Of a DNA stretch of 64,000 nt, positions 23,946 through 34,912 are shown piece by piece. Each line of letters starts with the position of its first letter. Positions within the stretch are counted from its first letter, which is position 1. The stretch is from Pieris napi (Eukaryota > Arthropoda > Insecta > Lepidoptera > Pieridae). The stretch is from the NCBI RefSeq assembly GCF_905475465.1, contig NC_062235.1:10426001-10490000 (forward strand), given 5' to 3'. The translations under genes were made by a program, and so were the position numbers. The notes beneath the pieces were generated by a model, which ran no database searches, was not told the DNA's origin, and saw only the letters and a list, made by a program, of their open reading frames with translations.

Positions 23946-24230
23946 CAGTGTTGGCCTAGTGGCTTCAGCGTGCGACTCTCATCCCTGAAGTCGTAGGTTC
24001 GATCCCTGGCTGTGCACCAATGGGCTTTCTATGTGCGTATTTAACATTCGCTCGATCGGTGAAGGAAAACATGGTGAGGAAACCGATATGTCTTAGACCC
24101 AAATAAAAGTCGACACCGTGTGTCAGGCACTGGAGGCTGATCACTTCCTTGCCTATTAGATTTAAATGATCATGAAACAGATTCAGAAATCTGAGGCCCA
24201 GACCTAATGAGGTTGTAGCGCCACTGATTT
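23946..24230 (+). mobile_element. tRNA-derived SINE (family A), near full length
   Basis: Complete order from cagtgttggcctagtggctt (A box) through ggttcgatcc (B box), gtgcaccaatgggctttcta, ggtgaaggaaaacatggtga and ctggaggctgatcac to gttgtagcgccactgatttt. Small gaps only. Confidence 0.9.
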
Positions 24231-24718
24231 TTATATAGAAGTTTAGAGACTTAAATTTTCATCTTCTGAAACATTAGTAAATCGTTAGTTATTACAGATT
24301 ATCCGATATTGGATCGCAATTGATCTCATCAGCCTCTGATGTGCTAATATGTCAATCAAATGGTTAATTGGACTCGTGGATACGGTATTATGGGAATTAA
24401 TCAACCCTCAAACTATCTTCAATGCTCTCGTTAGATACATTTACTATCAAAGACAACACATGGTTTTTCGTTTTTTACTATGTTTTGCTGAAGGTAGGGA
24501 AAAGTGTTATTAATGTTATACACTTTATTGAGTTGTTTTTTGCTAATTTCGTTCACTTCTATTACATATATATTCTCATAGCTTTAGTAATATGTTTTTA
24601 ATTTTTTCACATGTGTATGAGGCATACTTCATAATTATTGTCCGTCGTTGTTGCATATAGTGGATATACCTTGTTATTTTGTTTATATATATATATATGT
24701 AGCTTTTATACACGAACC
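24231..24718. other. No gene seen
   Basis: 24290-24400 has several TAATTGG/ATCAATCA-type words; a possible regulatory patch without proof. Confidence 0.35.
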
Positions 24719-24792
24719 GTGTTGACTTTGTGGCTTCAGCGTGTCATCCCTGAGGTCATAGGTAAAGTTTCCGGCTGTGCACCAATGGCTTT
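24719..24792 (+). mobile_element. SINE family A head only
   Basis: gtgttgactttgtggcttca, catccctgaggtcataggt and ccggctgtgcaccaatgg are kept; a block around the A box is shortened and the body after caccaatgg is absent. An overlapping minus frame at 24683-24889 is an artefact. Confidence 0.75.
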
Positions 24793-25221
24793 CGCGAGGA
24801 TGCCACCATGCTTTGGTGGGTCTAACAAGAGAAACAACAGAAACGCATACAATAATCTTGAAAAGACTTAGAGGTGGATTCTCAGCCACTGTTTTTTTTT
24901 ATTATTATTAGCCATTATATAATATATAATATAACAAACTAAAATACTTGTTAGATTGTATTTATAAATTTGTCTAGAGTACATACTTGTCAAATAATCC
25001 TGGCAAACTTTTTAAATCTTTTGAAAATCGAACAAGATTTTCCAATATATTTGCGTCGAATCATCCCCTCATACGGCCGATTTCCCACGACGCAATCACT
25101 ATTGTAGACAACAATGAAACGTGCAGGCGTGACATACAAGCCGTGAAATAACGTTAGAATATAGTATGCCGACGCTTCTGCATCCCTTTGCTTATTTGTT
25201 TCCATACTAACACGATTAAGG
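24793..25221. other. No gene seen
   Basis: The minus frame at 24990-25205 has no known motif. Confidence 0.4.
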
Positions 25222-25268
25222 ATTTATAAATGCAAGTTCAAACATAATTTGAACTTGCATTTATAAAT
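25222..25268. repeat. Perfect 21-bp inverted repeat, 5-nt loop
   Basis: Arms atttataaatgcaagttcaa+a (25222-25242) and its exact complement (25248-25268) flank cataa. Confidence 0.85.
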
Positions 25269-25319
25269 ATATATATTTTGTTTTATTTGTTTTCGTTTAT
25301 GTAGTAATTGTACGTTACT

Positions 25320-25545
25320 AATAATAATAAAGCTTTTTATTTCTAAAAATCAACACACACACAACATTACACACTTAAATGTAACTTATTCCTTTTTTTT
25401 CTCTTTCCATAATTTTTTGTTATTTTTCTTTTTTGATTATTTATTATTTTATTATTTGTGTGTTTCTGTGTTTCTATGTGTGTTTCGTTAGTAATAAATG
25501 TTATGTCTATGTATGTCTATCGAGGGCATCAACACATTTTACAAC
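25320..25545 (+). repeat. LINE 3' untranslated tail (family C)
   Basis: Shares acacacacacaacattacac, acttaaatgtaacttatt, a T-rich middle, and gtgtttcgttagtaataaat with 27636-27830. Two copies with the same order of blocks point to a repeat 3' end, probably a non-LTR element. Confidence 0.55.
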
Positions 25546-27469
25546 TTATATATAATTAAATCCATTATTTGAAAAGTGTACTTGGATACCTACTTGAATA
25601 AAGATATTTTGAGTTTTGAGTTTGATATACCATTAGAAATTTACGATTTAGATACAACCATAAAAAAATTGAAAGCTAAGTTTAGAACTTTTACATTGAC
25701 TAGCATATTTTTGTTAGAATTTCACTTATAATAAAGAAAACGTCTCCCCGTTGAGTACTATGGAGACAAACACCATCTCGCTATGACGATAACTTGAGAT
25801 ATAATTTTTTGATAGCATCGCAAGATCGCTTTGACAACGCCGAAGCGATTCCGATAAATTCAAATCTATATCTAATATCACTGTTGCAGGAAATTCTATG
25901 GGGGATCATTTCGATCAAATTGTTCAGCTGACACTTTAGATGCGTTGATTGCCTGGTATTTTTTTGTATTGACTGTTATGCTTGGAATAAATAAAAATAC
26001 ATCTAAAACATTACCCTACGTACTTTGTATGTGTGCTATACAATTTTATATTCGAATGGATTTTTGTTCTTTTTAAATAAATGTTACATTTTCTTGTCAT
26101 TTATTTAACTTATTAATTTTTATGTATAATTTATAGTAATTTATTATAGATTATGTGTAATGATTAACTTATAAATGAACAATCGATTACTATGATATTA
26201 TGTTCTATTATTTGTTTGATACTGTTGTATGTATGACATTTGCACAACCACAATTATTAAATTATTTCGATCATAGTTTATCATCTTAACTATAAAAAAT
26301 AAACCACTTAGCGCAATTTGAAGTTGCCAAGTTCCTATGCAATTTCATTGTTTTCCAAATTCAGTTCACACCAATTTTACTAAAGTGTGATAGAGTAAAA
26401 TGAGTTAAATCATCAAAATTGTGTGAAACGTTTTCAAAATTAATAAATTATCATATCATTACCTCTTTTTGAAATCACTAATGAATCACTCTGTATTCTA
26501 GAACGTCACTCAAGTTTAAATCTTCTTTTAAGAGCTTGAACTTTGACATAGTAGACAGTGGAGATTGTGACTTCAGCTATCTATCAGGACTGTTTGATGT
26601 ATTGATTTAGACATAGTTTTAACGCAAATATTTCCCTACTAGCAATCGAATAACGACGAACAGTGTGTGGTCCTAGAGGAGATAGATTCTTTCCGCCTGA
26701 ATAAATTACTGTATGCGAACAGGATATCGTAGGAATTGAAAATTACGCTTAAAAGAAAATCTTATAAAAACCGTAACAATAATAACTATTTATTTGCAAG
26801 AATATAATACAAAATTGTTATGGTGGTACAATCTAAAGTTCGCATACTTTAGATTATTTTGTAGTGATAAAATATCACATTTAGAAAATATTAATATTAG
26901 TTATAATGTTTCAGACAAATAATATTAATAGAATAACATTCTTCAAAAACCAATACAATAGGTTGTTTTTTAAAAACTTTAGTAAGAATATCTTTTAATG
27001 TTTTTGATAAATTTTGTTTTTGACAAAAGGTGTTTCTCAGATTAATTTTTGGCATGGCCAATTTCTCCCCATGTCTACTTCGACATTTGTCTATTTCAAA
27101 TGCCTTAAAAATATTTTTGTTTTTGAGAACGAATAAAGACATTTCTAAAATATACATAAACGTTAACGAACGTAGTAATTGTTCTATAAATTCACCTCAC
27201 GTTACCATAGTGATAATAATTTGCAACTTGTTGATGACCCCGGATACTGGGCGTCACGGTCACCCTCGCATTCATCACTTGACCTGCATCTATCAAAGAC
27301 TAGACTAAAAACGATGTGGCAAATTAAACACGCACAAACTCCAAAACCGCTTTTATAGATTTTTCGTGGAATGTGGGAATGTTAACCAAAAATAACGTAA
27401 CGATGCAGCGTTTCGTTTGATTGCAATTGGTAAAACGAATTGCGGTGTCTCTTGGTAATTTAATTAATT
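25546..27469. other. No gene seen
   Basis: The opposed frames at 26897-27157 (minus) and 27030-27308 (plus) overlap. The minus one is K/N/I-rich with a scattered Cys-Arg-His segment, and I cannot link it to a family. Confidence 0.35.
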
Positions 27470-27602
27470 TATTTATTTTGTTTGCTATGGGCGGCTCATC
27501 TGATGTTAGATGATACCACCGCCCGTAGATACTCACGTCTCACACCGCCAGAAGGCTTGCAAGTTCGCTGGTACGGTCTTATCTTGAAGGAATCCTAAGT
27601 CA
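27470..27602 (-). mobile_element. LINE 3' end (family L), short copy
   Basis: gggcggctcatctgatgtta, gataccaccgccc, gccagaaggcttgcaagttc and ttgaaggaatcctaagtc follow the same order as 58305-58505. Confidence 0.7.
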
Positions 27603-27635
27603 AATTAAGTGTGGAAATGAATGAATGAAATGAAA

Positions 27636-27830
27636 AAAACAGAGCTTTGGAACACGTCTGCTCCACAGCATGAGCCAGGGCTAGTTACAGCCACAACACA
27701 CACACATTACACACTTAAAATGTACCTTATTATTTTTCTTTCTTTTTTAAATTATTATTTTTATTTTGTGTGTCTCTGTGTGTTTGTTTCGTTAGTTAAT
27801 AAATGTTAATGTCTGTGTTTAAATTTATTT
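27636..27830 (+). repeat. LINE 3' untranslated tail (family C), second copy
   Basis: Blocks acacacacattacacactta, a T-rich centre, gtgtgtttgtttcgttagtt and aataaatgttaatgtctgtg match 25320-25545. Upstream, agctttggaacacgtctgct and gagccagggctagttacagc may be the decayed end of the ORF. Confidence 0.6.
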
Positions 27831-28519
27831 ATTTATAGCCGCACAAACAAGATACACATAGAGAAAAAAAGAAAAAAGATATACAAATATAAATGTGTGA
27901 AATATTGAAAGTAGCCCAATCGTGTTAATGCATTTGTTGTTATGTTTAGATAACAATTAATTTACATTACGTATCTATTTTAACATACTCTTTGATCGCC
28001 ACCAATTGCACCCCAAGGTGAGACAACGGCTTATTAGGGGCTTGCGACTTCGGGGTCGTGTTCACCAACAAGGGAAACTTCCCATAACTCTCATTCCCCT
28101 CACTTTTTCTCATTAAGATAGAGACAGGAGTCTTTAAATGTCAATAGCATACATAGCCAGGGGAAATACGTCTGGGGATTAAAATTCAAAACGTCATCGG
28201 CATTTCAATTTGTCTAGCTTTGATGATCTTGACTGCGTCGAGGGAGCAATATGTTTGTGAGTCCAATATTAACATAGAGATGATTCGAATGTCCAGAATA
28301 TTACATTAGCATTTTGATAAAGAGCCAGTTTCATTGGAGTGTTGTATGATATGTTCTTTAATACTGTAACACATACTTTAGAATATTCTACTGACTTCGT
28401 TCTATATATTTTTGTAATAGTATATATTATAATTGGATTTAAAATTAAAAAAAAAAGGATTTAGCTTCTAGCGACAGAATGTACGAAAATACCAAAAAAA
28501 AACGAAACATAAATAACGT
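27831..28519. other. No gene seen
   Basis: 27960-28140 is less AT-rich (ggcttgcgacttcggggtcg) but I recognise no gene or repeat. Confidence 0.35.
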
Positions 28520-28640
28520 TTTAGTTTATTTTTTTGAATGCTGCTCCCTGAAAGGCTGGCAACGCACCCGCTAAAATGGAACTGCCCTTTTTGGGCGTCC
28601 CGTAAACTCGTTTTACCGTTGGCTATAAAAAATAGTATTA
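28520..28640 (+). mobile_element. LINE-like repeat (family P), short copy
   Basis: ggctggcaacgcacccgcta, aaatgg, tttttgggcgtcccgtaaac and tcgttttaccgttggctata match 30590-30800 in order. Confidence 0.55.
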
Positions 28641-28808
28641 CTTGAAAGAACTTAACAGATGTTTCATATTTATATTCTGCATGCATCATGCATAATTCCC
28701 TCTTAAGCTGAGATTTTATTATATGTACTACATATATCTTGGTTAGGTGAGAGTATATATATTATATATATCTTAAAAAAACATATTAACAAAAATATGG
28801 AAACCATG

Positions 28809-28886
28809 ATACGCTACAACCCCTTGGTCTTAGATTTTCGTGATAATTTTTTTCTTAATAGACAAGGTTTCTGTGCCTGACACGGT
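28809..28886 (-). mobile_element. SINE family A, tail fragment
   Basis: On plus: acgctacaaccccttggtct, tcgtgataattttt, agacaaggttt, gtgcctgacacgg. This is the 3' third of the SINE in minus orientation, with deletions. Confidence 0.65.
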
Positions 28887-29604
28887 GATATTATCGGTTA
28901 TCTCAAACAAATCTATAACTCCATTTATAAATTCCGATAAAAGTGATTTACCTAATTTGAAATAAGACAAATTACTTTACACATCAGTGGCGATTGTAAT
29001 TGGACGAGCATTTCAAAGCCCCAGTGATTTCCCAATAGATTAAAACTGCCTTCAAATGAACAATTCACAAGTTTGTCTGGAATTTATTTTCAAATTTCGT
29101 CTTGAATACTTTACCTTATAATTGGCGAATCATTCATAATTAATATAACAGCGAGTAAATATAAATATTACGCTTGAAAAGTTATTATTAATATATATGA
29201 TTATAAAATCAGCGGTATTTTTTGTTAAGATCTTTTAGAATAAGCAATTATATAAATAAACACTCCTGCCCTAACAGGCGACCTTAAATTGACAGTGAAT
29301 AAAATTTACAGACGAAACAAAAAAAGCAAACATACAAAATTAATTAGGAAAAACAAAATTACATAATAAAAAATACATGAAATTAACTAACTACTATAGG
29401 CACTAACAAATAATAGAACTTTTGCCAGTTCACTCAACGGACAATAAAAAAGGTCCGTTAATCTATGTAATTTGTTAACTAATAATATTAGGTACATCAA
29501 GTAAAGTTTAATAAATTGTAAAGTTTATTAGATACACCCATATGACGTAAACGATACTGTATGTGTCTATAATAGGAAAACAAAACAAATACAACTTACA
29601 TTTA
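28887..29604. other. No gene seen
   Basis: 29280-29400 is A-rich and LINE-tail-like. A short inverted repeat (ggacaata / aaggtccg words near 29440) was not followed up. Confidence 0.35.
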
Positions 29605-29853
29605 AAATAAATAATAGTTTAAAAAACTAAAAAACACGCTTTTAAAGCACATAAAACTAAAAAGTGAATATATAATATATAATAAACTCTGTGCCATATT
29701 TTTCGTCTATCGAGCAACCCACGCTTTTTCACAATAATACCAGTATTTTTTGTTCATTACCATTTTCAGCCTAAATTAGGAATTATTTTTCACTTTTTAG
29801 TTTGATGTGCTTTAAAAGCGTGTTTTTTAGTTTTTTAAACTATTATTTATTTT
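29605..29853. repeat. Long inverted repeat (about 64-bp arms, 120-bp spacer)
   Basis: Left arm 29605-29668 (ctaaaaaacacgcttttaaa within it) and right arm 29789-29853 are near-exact reverse complements. The sequence continuing right (cgagtccgaaggagtcggtt, acatacatacatacaggtga, to about 30030) resembles a lepidopteran interspersed repeat, so this looks like two head-to-head repeat copies or a fold-back element. Confidence 0.75.
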
Positions 29854-29879
29854 TTAGTTTTTTTTTTTTTCCTTTTTTT

Positions 29880-30030
29880 TCTGATTATTGCATTATCATA
29901 GATCTTTGACAGGTGCGCAAAATTTGAATTAAATCGTTAAAAATGGGTCAAAATCGAGTCCGAAGGAGTCGGTTACATACATACATACAGGTGAAGCTAA
30001 TATAAAGCGTGTAATATAAAAACTGCTCAG
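29880..30030. repeat. Interspersed repeat fragment
   Basis: Contains gggtcaaaatcgagtccgaa, ggagtcggttacatacatac and aggtgaagctaatataaagc, a block I recall as common in lepidopteran genomes. Probably part of the same unit as the inverted repeat to its left. Confidence 0.45.
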
Positions 30031-30589
30031 TAAATGGTGTAAAATATTCGACGTTACATATTTGCTTTACAGCTTAAAGTAGCTCCATACAAGCGCACGT
30101 TAGGGCAGCTTTATAACTTAAAATTTAACTTAAATTATTGTAAAAGTATTCAATAATATTTTTTTAACTATATAGCTTTCCGTAGTTCTATGACGTTAAA
30201 TAAATAGAAAATATTTAGCACAAACTATGGGTTCTTAACAATATCTCTCCAATTATGTTACAGGATAAATTAATAAGGTTCGTGCAGGTGACACCGTCGG
30301 CGGCAACTCGATGTCAAATTGGTCGGTCGCCGGTGAGTGAGCACTCTTATTAGGGTTCCTTCGATCGTCAAAACAATAACAACTTGAATTGAAGCTATTA
30401 TGTATATTTATATATTTATTAAAGTATACATAATCTATAATGTTTTTTCTAGAGTATATGTAACAAGCTTTCTGTTCTAAAATATTTAACAATTATGGTG
30501 AAAAAAATGCAATAAATTTACACTTGCAATTTTATTTTTAACTAATATTTTTTTGCTTAACAATGCTTTTTTTCCTTTACTTTGTTTTG
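30031..30589. other. No gene seen
   Basis: The minus frame at 30253-30492 includes a GC-richer piece (ccgtcggcggcaactcgatg on plus at 30294) without a known motif. Confidence 0.35.
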
Positions 30590-30800
30590 CGAACTAGCGA
30601 ACTGTGGAATCAACTCCCAGTCTTTCCTGAGAGACACGATCTCTAATTTTTCAAAGTTAGAGTGTTCTCCTCCCGCAAAATCCGGCAACGCACCCACTAA
30701 AAATGGGTGTCCACTGTCCATGCTATGCTATGACTTTTTTGGCCGTGCCGTAGGCTTGTTTGCCGTATCGTATTTTATAAAAAAATATCTAAGACGGTTG
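30590..30800 (+). pseudogene. LINE ORF end (family P)
   Basis: gaactgtggaatcaactccc gives LWNQLP-like residues. It is followed by tttcctgagagacacgatct (FPERYDL-like), then a lysine/arginine block around ccggcaacgcacccac (GNAPT). This is the LWNQLP-FPERYD-...-R-RTH tail of a lepidopteran non-LTR protein. Frame changes break it. The plus frame at 30582-30839 is a different, spurious reading. Confidence 0.6.
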
Positions 30801-31122
30801 CGCATTCAAATGTCTGCATGCATTCTTTACAGTATTTAGATGAGTTGACCAATGATGATGATGATAATATGTAGTAACCGATTTACAAAAATAAATATTT
30901 TTACGTGAGTAATTTTAATCTTCATCTGTAGACTTATTAGACGCATTATACACAGTCAGAGTACACATTTTGTATTTTTCAAACAAAGAACTATGCCTTA
31001 AACTGAACTGAATGATGTAACTTAAAGTTTTGATTATTTGAACTATAAATTTAAATCCTTCGTAGTTGAAAAAAAGCTGAATAGGAACTTTCATCTAACG
31101 ATGTCTATGATAACAAAATACT
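30801..31122. other. No gene seen
   Basis: No recognised content. Confidence 0.4.
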
Positions 31123-31359
31123 GCCCTGCGATTCTGTAACTCACTTTTCGAACTCACACAGTGGTTTCCGCATTGGCGGTCGCTCTCAAATCAGTCGTGA
31201 AGCAGTCATTTTATGATTTGGCATTCTGAAAAGGTGGGAGCTTGTAGTTTATTGTTTATCAGAATGCCAAATCATAAAATGACTGCTTCACGACTGATTT
31301 CAGAGCGACCGCCGATGCGAAAACCGCTGTTCGAAAAGTGAGTTACAGAATCGCAGGGC
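31123..31359. mobile_element. Fold-back MITE-like element
   Basis: Arms 31123-31229 and 31259-31359 are reverse complements with few mismatches plus one small gap, around a 29-nt spacer. Left end: gccctgcgattctgtaactc, then ggcggtcgctct and gaagcagtcattttatgatt. Nearly the whole element is stem, so it can fold into a hairpin of about 100 bp. I could not identify a target duplication. The minus frame at 31272-31454 is an artefact. Confidence 0.8.
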
Positions 31360-32095
31360 TGTTTCGAAAACTCTAATAATTTTATATGAAATATTCTATA
31401 CTTCTTGTTATGTAAAGTTTTTTTTTTAAATATACAGTAGTAATAAAACATCAATTATTTATAATATCCATTAGGTTTAATATTACTTAGAATTTCGTAG
31501 TCGACAGCTTGTGTATTTATTTATACAGAACTCCGTTATTGCAACAAAATACTCGGCTGTTTTTGTTTTCCGTCGGCCATCCGCGCCACCTGCCGGGCGG
31601 CCATTAGTGCCGGAACCGAATCCACAGCCATCGTCACAAATAAATATAATTATATTTTGATTACACCTCCTAATGTTTGTTTTACGGTTATTGAGTCGTC
31701 CTGCAAACCGCGTGAAAGGAAGTTACGACTCTAATGTTAGAAAATTAAGTTTAAATTCCATTGCTGTGTATTTTTGCTTTTTGCAAAATATTTTTATAAA
31801 TATCTTTGGGTGATAAATAAAAATGCTAATTAAAAGATTTTTCAAAATTTTATTATGTTTTTAATTCTTTTGACATTAGTAACTCACTTCCAGGGTAGAC
31901 TTTACTCTTGAAGTGAGTTACTAAACAAAAATACAGGCCCTATAACTGAGTGGTTTTCATTCAGATCGTAGCTTGATCAGAATTCTATTCAGTTTTTTAG
32001 TATTGTAGATAGTTAAGTATATATACATTTTACACCGTAAATAATCTTTGGAATACATTATGAGGTTTGAACATTTAAATATAATTTATAGTTTG
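31360..32095. other. No gene seen; one short hairpin at 31876-31924
   Basis: ttagtaactcacttc (31876-31890) and its exact complement (31910-31924) flank a 19-nt loop. 31560-31640 is GC-richer (cgcgccacctgccgggcggc) with no recognised gene. Confidence 0.5.
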
Positions 32096-32275
32096 TTCAA
32101 GTGCACAGGCGCTAATTAAAGATTTAAGTTGACGCCTGGTAGATAGACCCCAGAGCTGGTGCTCTCCTCGTTTAACAAATAAGTATGGCAATACTGCCAG
32201 CGTTAAAGGTACACTGCCACTAATAATTTTCTTTTTATTGCTTTTTAATTACTTTTATTATTACTATGTAGTTAA
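32096..32275 (+). repeat. Interspersed repeat (family G)
   Basis: attaaagatttaagttgacg, cagagctggtgctctcctcg, acaaataagtatggcaatac and ccagcgttaaaggtacactg define a unit shared with 50808-50915 and 56960-57070. Probably a LINE 3' region. Confidence 0.65.
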
Positions 32276-33716
32276 GAAAATGAATGACATATTATTCATT
32301 ACAGTTACATTTGAATATTCTCAAATGTTACAAAATATAGACATTACCAATGAAATACCATAACTTCTCCACCATCCACACCCCATAAACTATTACGAGC
32401 AACAATAAATACTATGTCATAGCGAGATTGTAGAATGCAATAGCGATACAAAATACAGAGCTAAGTTAATCCTTATCTAACAAAACAGATAAAACCATAA
32501 CCAAGTTCACCATAAACTATCGACTTAGCGCTATTTACGACATCCATAAACATTTCTTGTAGTTTTAAGATCAGGATCTCGCCTCACAAATTGTATTTTA
32601 TTGGGACATGAAACGTTTATGATCTTTATGCGATGATAGAAGGCTGTACAATGTTAGCAGGCTTTTTGCTTTATGACTTCTTCTTGATGACCATAAAAGC
32701 CTAAAGCTCGTTTCCTTTGTTTTTGTAAATGTACTTCGAAATACCGCATATAAACGTGTCACGCCATTTTGTGTAACATAACAACATACCATACCTGAAA
32801 GGGTATACTGCATTAAGTACATATAGCCAAATAGTAAAGCAAACTCTTTTTTAAATATAGTCGCTTTATTATTAATTCTATATATAATAAAGGTATATAA
32901 TACTTAGGTTAGTTATTGCGTCTGTCATAATATGATATATATTTTTTTAAATATCGCTAAGTGAGTTTTTAGTAGTAATGAGCGTAAAAAAGATTTAGAT
33001 AACGACATATATTACGTACGTAGATAAAATGCGAAAGAAAATTAAGCGAAATATACAATACTATCTTAAATTAATGAAGCTTTATTCTTCTAGTTACTTG
33101 TAAGTAAGTTTTTAATGTTCTTTAGATAAAAGACAAGGACAAAAGGAGTAATGTTGAATTAATTATACAGAAGATGACTATATCACACATCTCATTGCGT
33201 TTTCAATCACACCTAATGACTACATTCATTTGTTTTCGATTTGTAATTGAGGACCTTAAGGACAATAAAAAACAAATCAACCAAACCTATATTTATGCAA
33301 GCGAGATCAAATTGAAATGAAATGAACTTTTTATAATACCAAACATTAATATTGCAGAACGCAACCCGTCTTTGCGACCGGACCGCTAAATTATACCCCG
33401 GCGTACCACATTACGAAGGAAATGCTCACTAATGCATCTCATTCTCTATTTGTCAAATTATAGACCACTGGTCGTAATCTCGGAATAAGATAATGGCGAG
33501 AAGTGAGAGTATGTCGTGATTCTTACTTGTTACATTTTGACATTTGCAATAGAAAGTCGACGTAATTGTCTGTTGAAATTGCTAAATTATAATCATATTT
33601 TATGGGCCTATGACATAAGATTAAAATTGAAAGTCAGTAATAATTTTGGAGCTGATAACTTCTGATTATTAGTCATAGGATAGTAATAACGTAGGTAAGT
33701 GTTTGACGTGTTTTTG
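32276..33716. other. No gene seen
   Basis: 33350-33470 is less AT-rich (acgcaacccgtctttgcgac) with no motif. The minus frame at 32598-32822 has no recognised family. Confidence 0.35.
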
Positions 33717-34014
33717 ACGTGATAACGTCTTTAAAATCGTTTTAGTCGGGTGACATGTTCAGAAACTTGTGTCACACCAAAACCTCACGAGCGCGATCGC
33801 AGGTATAACGAGAGAGAGACGGACCGATCTCCCGTCATGTATGAAGAAAAATGTATATCATAGTCGAATAAGTAAACTTGTCATTTTACACCCGAAATTT
33901 ATCATCAAAAGTGTGAATAAAACGATAGATGTAATTTAAAATTTGAAAAAATTGTTATCTTCATTAATTCCTTACTTCCCAAAAACTTATATCACCAATA
34001 AGACGTTATCACGT
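33717..34014. mobile_element. MITE-like element with 15-bp terminal inverted repeats
   Basis: acgtgataacgtctt (33717-33731) matches the reverse complement of aagacgttatcacgt (34000-34014). The interior carries tcgggtgacatgttcagaaa, cctcacgagcgcgatcgcag and gagacggaccgatctcccgt. No transposase. No clear target duplication, so the superfamily is open. Confidence 0.6.
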
Positions 34015-34184
34015 AAACATCTCGATCGTAAACCTACTTTACAAACAACCAATATTTTTTTTTATGTAGAAATTCAAAATTATTCGTACGGCATAGACAC
34101 ATCGTGTTTCATCGCGGGTTATCTTAACCAGAAATCGCCGTCAGAGAGGGCTGATGACCCATTTATAAGAAAACTGATTACTAG

Positions 34185-34328
34185 ATCAGACTACTTCAAG
34201 AAAAGAGCATATCAATTCTTAAAAGGCCGAAAACGCACTCTCGAGCCTCAAGAGGGCATCAAGAGTGTCCATGGGCGGCGGTATCACAATATCAGATGAG
34301 CCACCTACCCATTTGCCCCGTTCTAAAA
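34185..34328 (+). pseudogene. LINE ORF C-terminus (family L)
   Basis: The plus frame gives SDYFKKRAYQFLKGRKRTLE, then after a shift gtccatgggcggcggtatca (HGRRYH) and agatgagccacctacccatt (DEPPTH). This is the FKKRAY-FLKGR-RT...HGRRYH end of family L. Confidence 0.75.
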
Positions 34329-34783
34329 AAGACTCAAAAATGTGTGATCCATTGTTCCCCCCATAAATCGATTAAATACCTTAAAATATATATCCAAAAT
34401 AAATACGGTTGTAAATGAACGGATTTTTATCATATAGATTTAAGTAGAGCTATTAAAAACATATTATAATAAATGCGTAAAGCGCAATTCAGACGTAAGT
34501 GCCGTATTAATAATAGGCTGTGTACACAACTGTAGTCAACGTTTCATAGGTGTCCACTTAGAAAGCAGCAATTATAAGGTACAATGGTGATTATAAGTGC
34601 AAATAAAATTAACGTTTATTTACAATTTTGAAACAATATCTCCCTCTCTCTCTTCATTCGCTCATGTCTGGGCTTCGTGGTCAGCAAGGAAACACTACAG
34701 TATACACTTTTGAGGACGATGAGTCTTTCACTTGATCGGGCCACATCCTCGAGCTCGGTATTGGCGCACCTGACACTCGTTTC
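34329..34783. other. No gene seen
   Basis: No recognised content; the minus frame at 34616-34810 overlaps a SINE fragment. Confidence 0.4.
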
Positions 34784-34912
34784 TATGGTGAAGGAAAACA
34801 TGTCATACATGTGTCAGACAGAAGGCTGATCACCTACTTGTCTATGAATAAAAATGATCAGAGAATCGAATGCAATCTGAGGCCAATAACGGGTGGTAGT
34901 GCCACTGGATTA
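34784..34912 (+). mobile_element. SINE family A fragment
   Basis: tatggtgaaggaaaacatg, gtgtcagacagaaggctgat, cacctacttgtctatgaata, atgatcag, ctgaggcc and gtagtgccactgg. Head absent. Confidence 0.7.
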
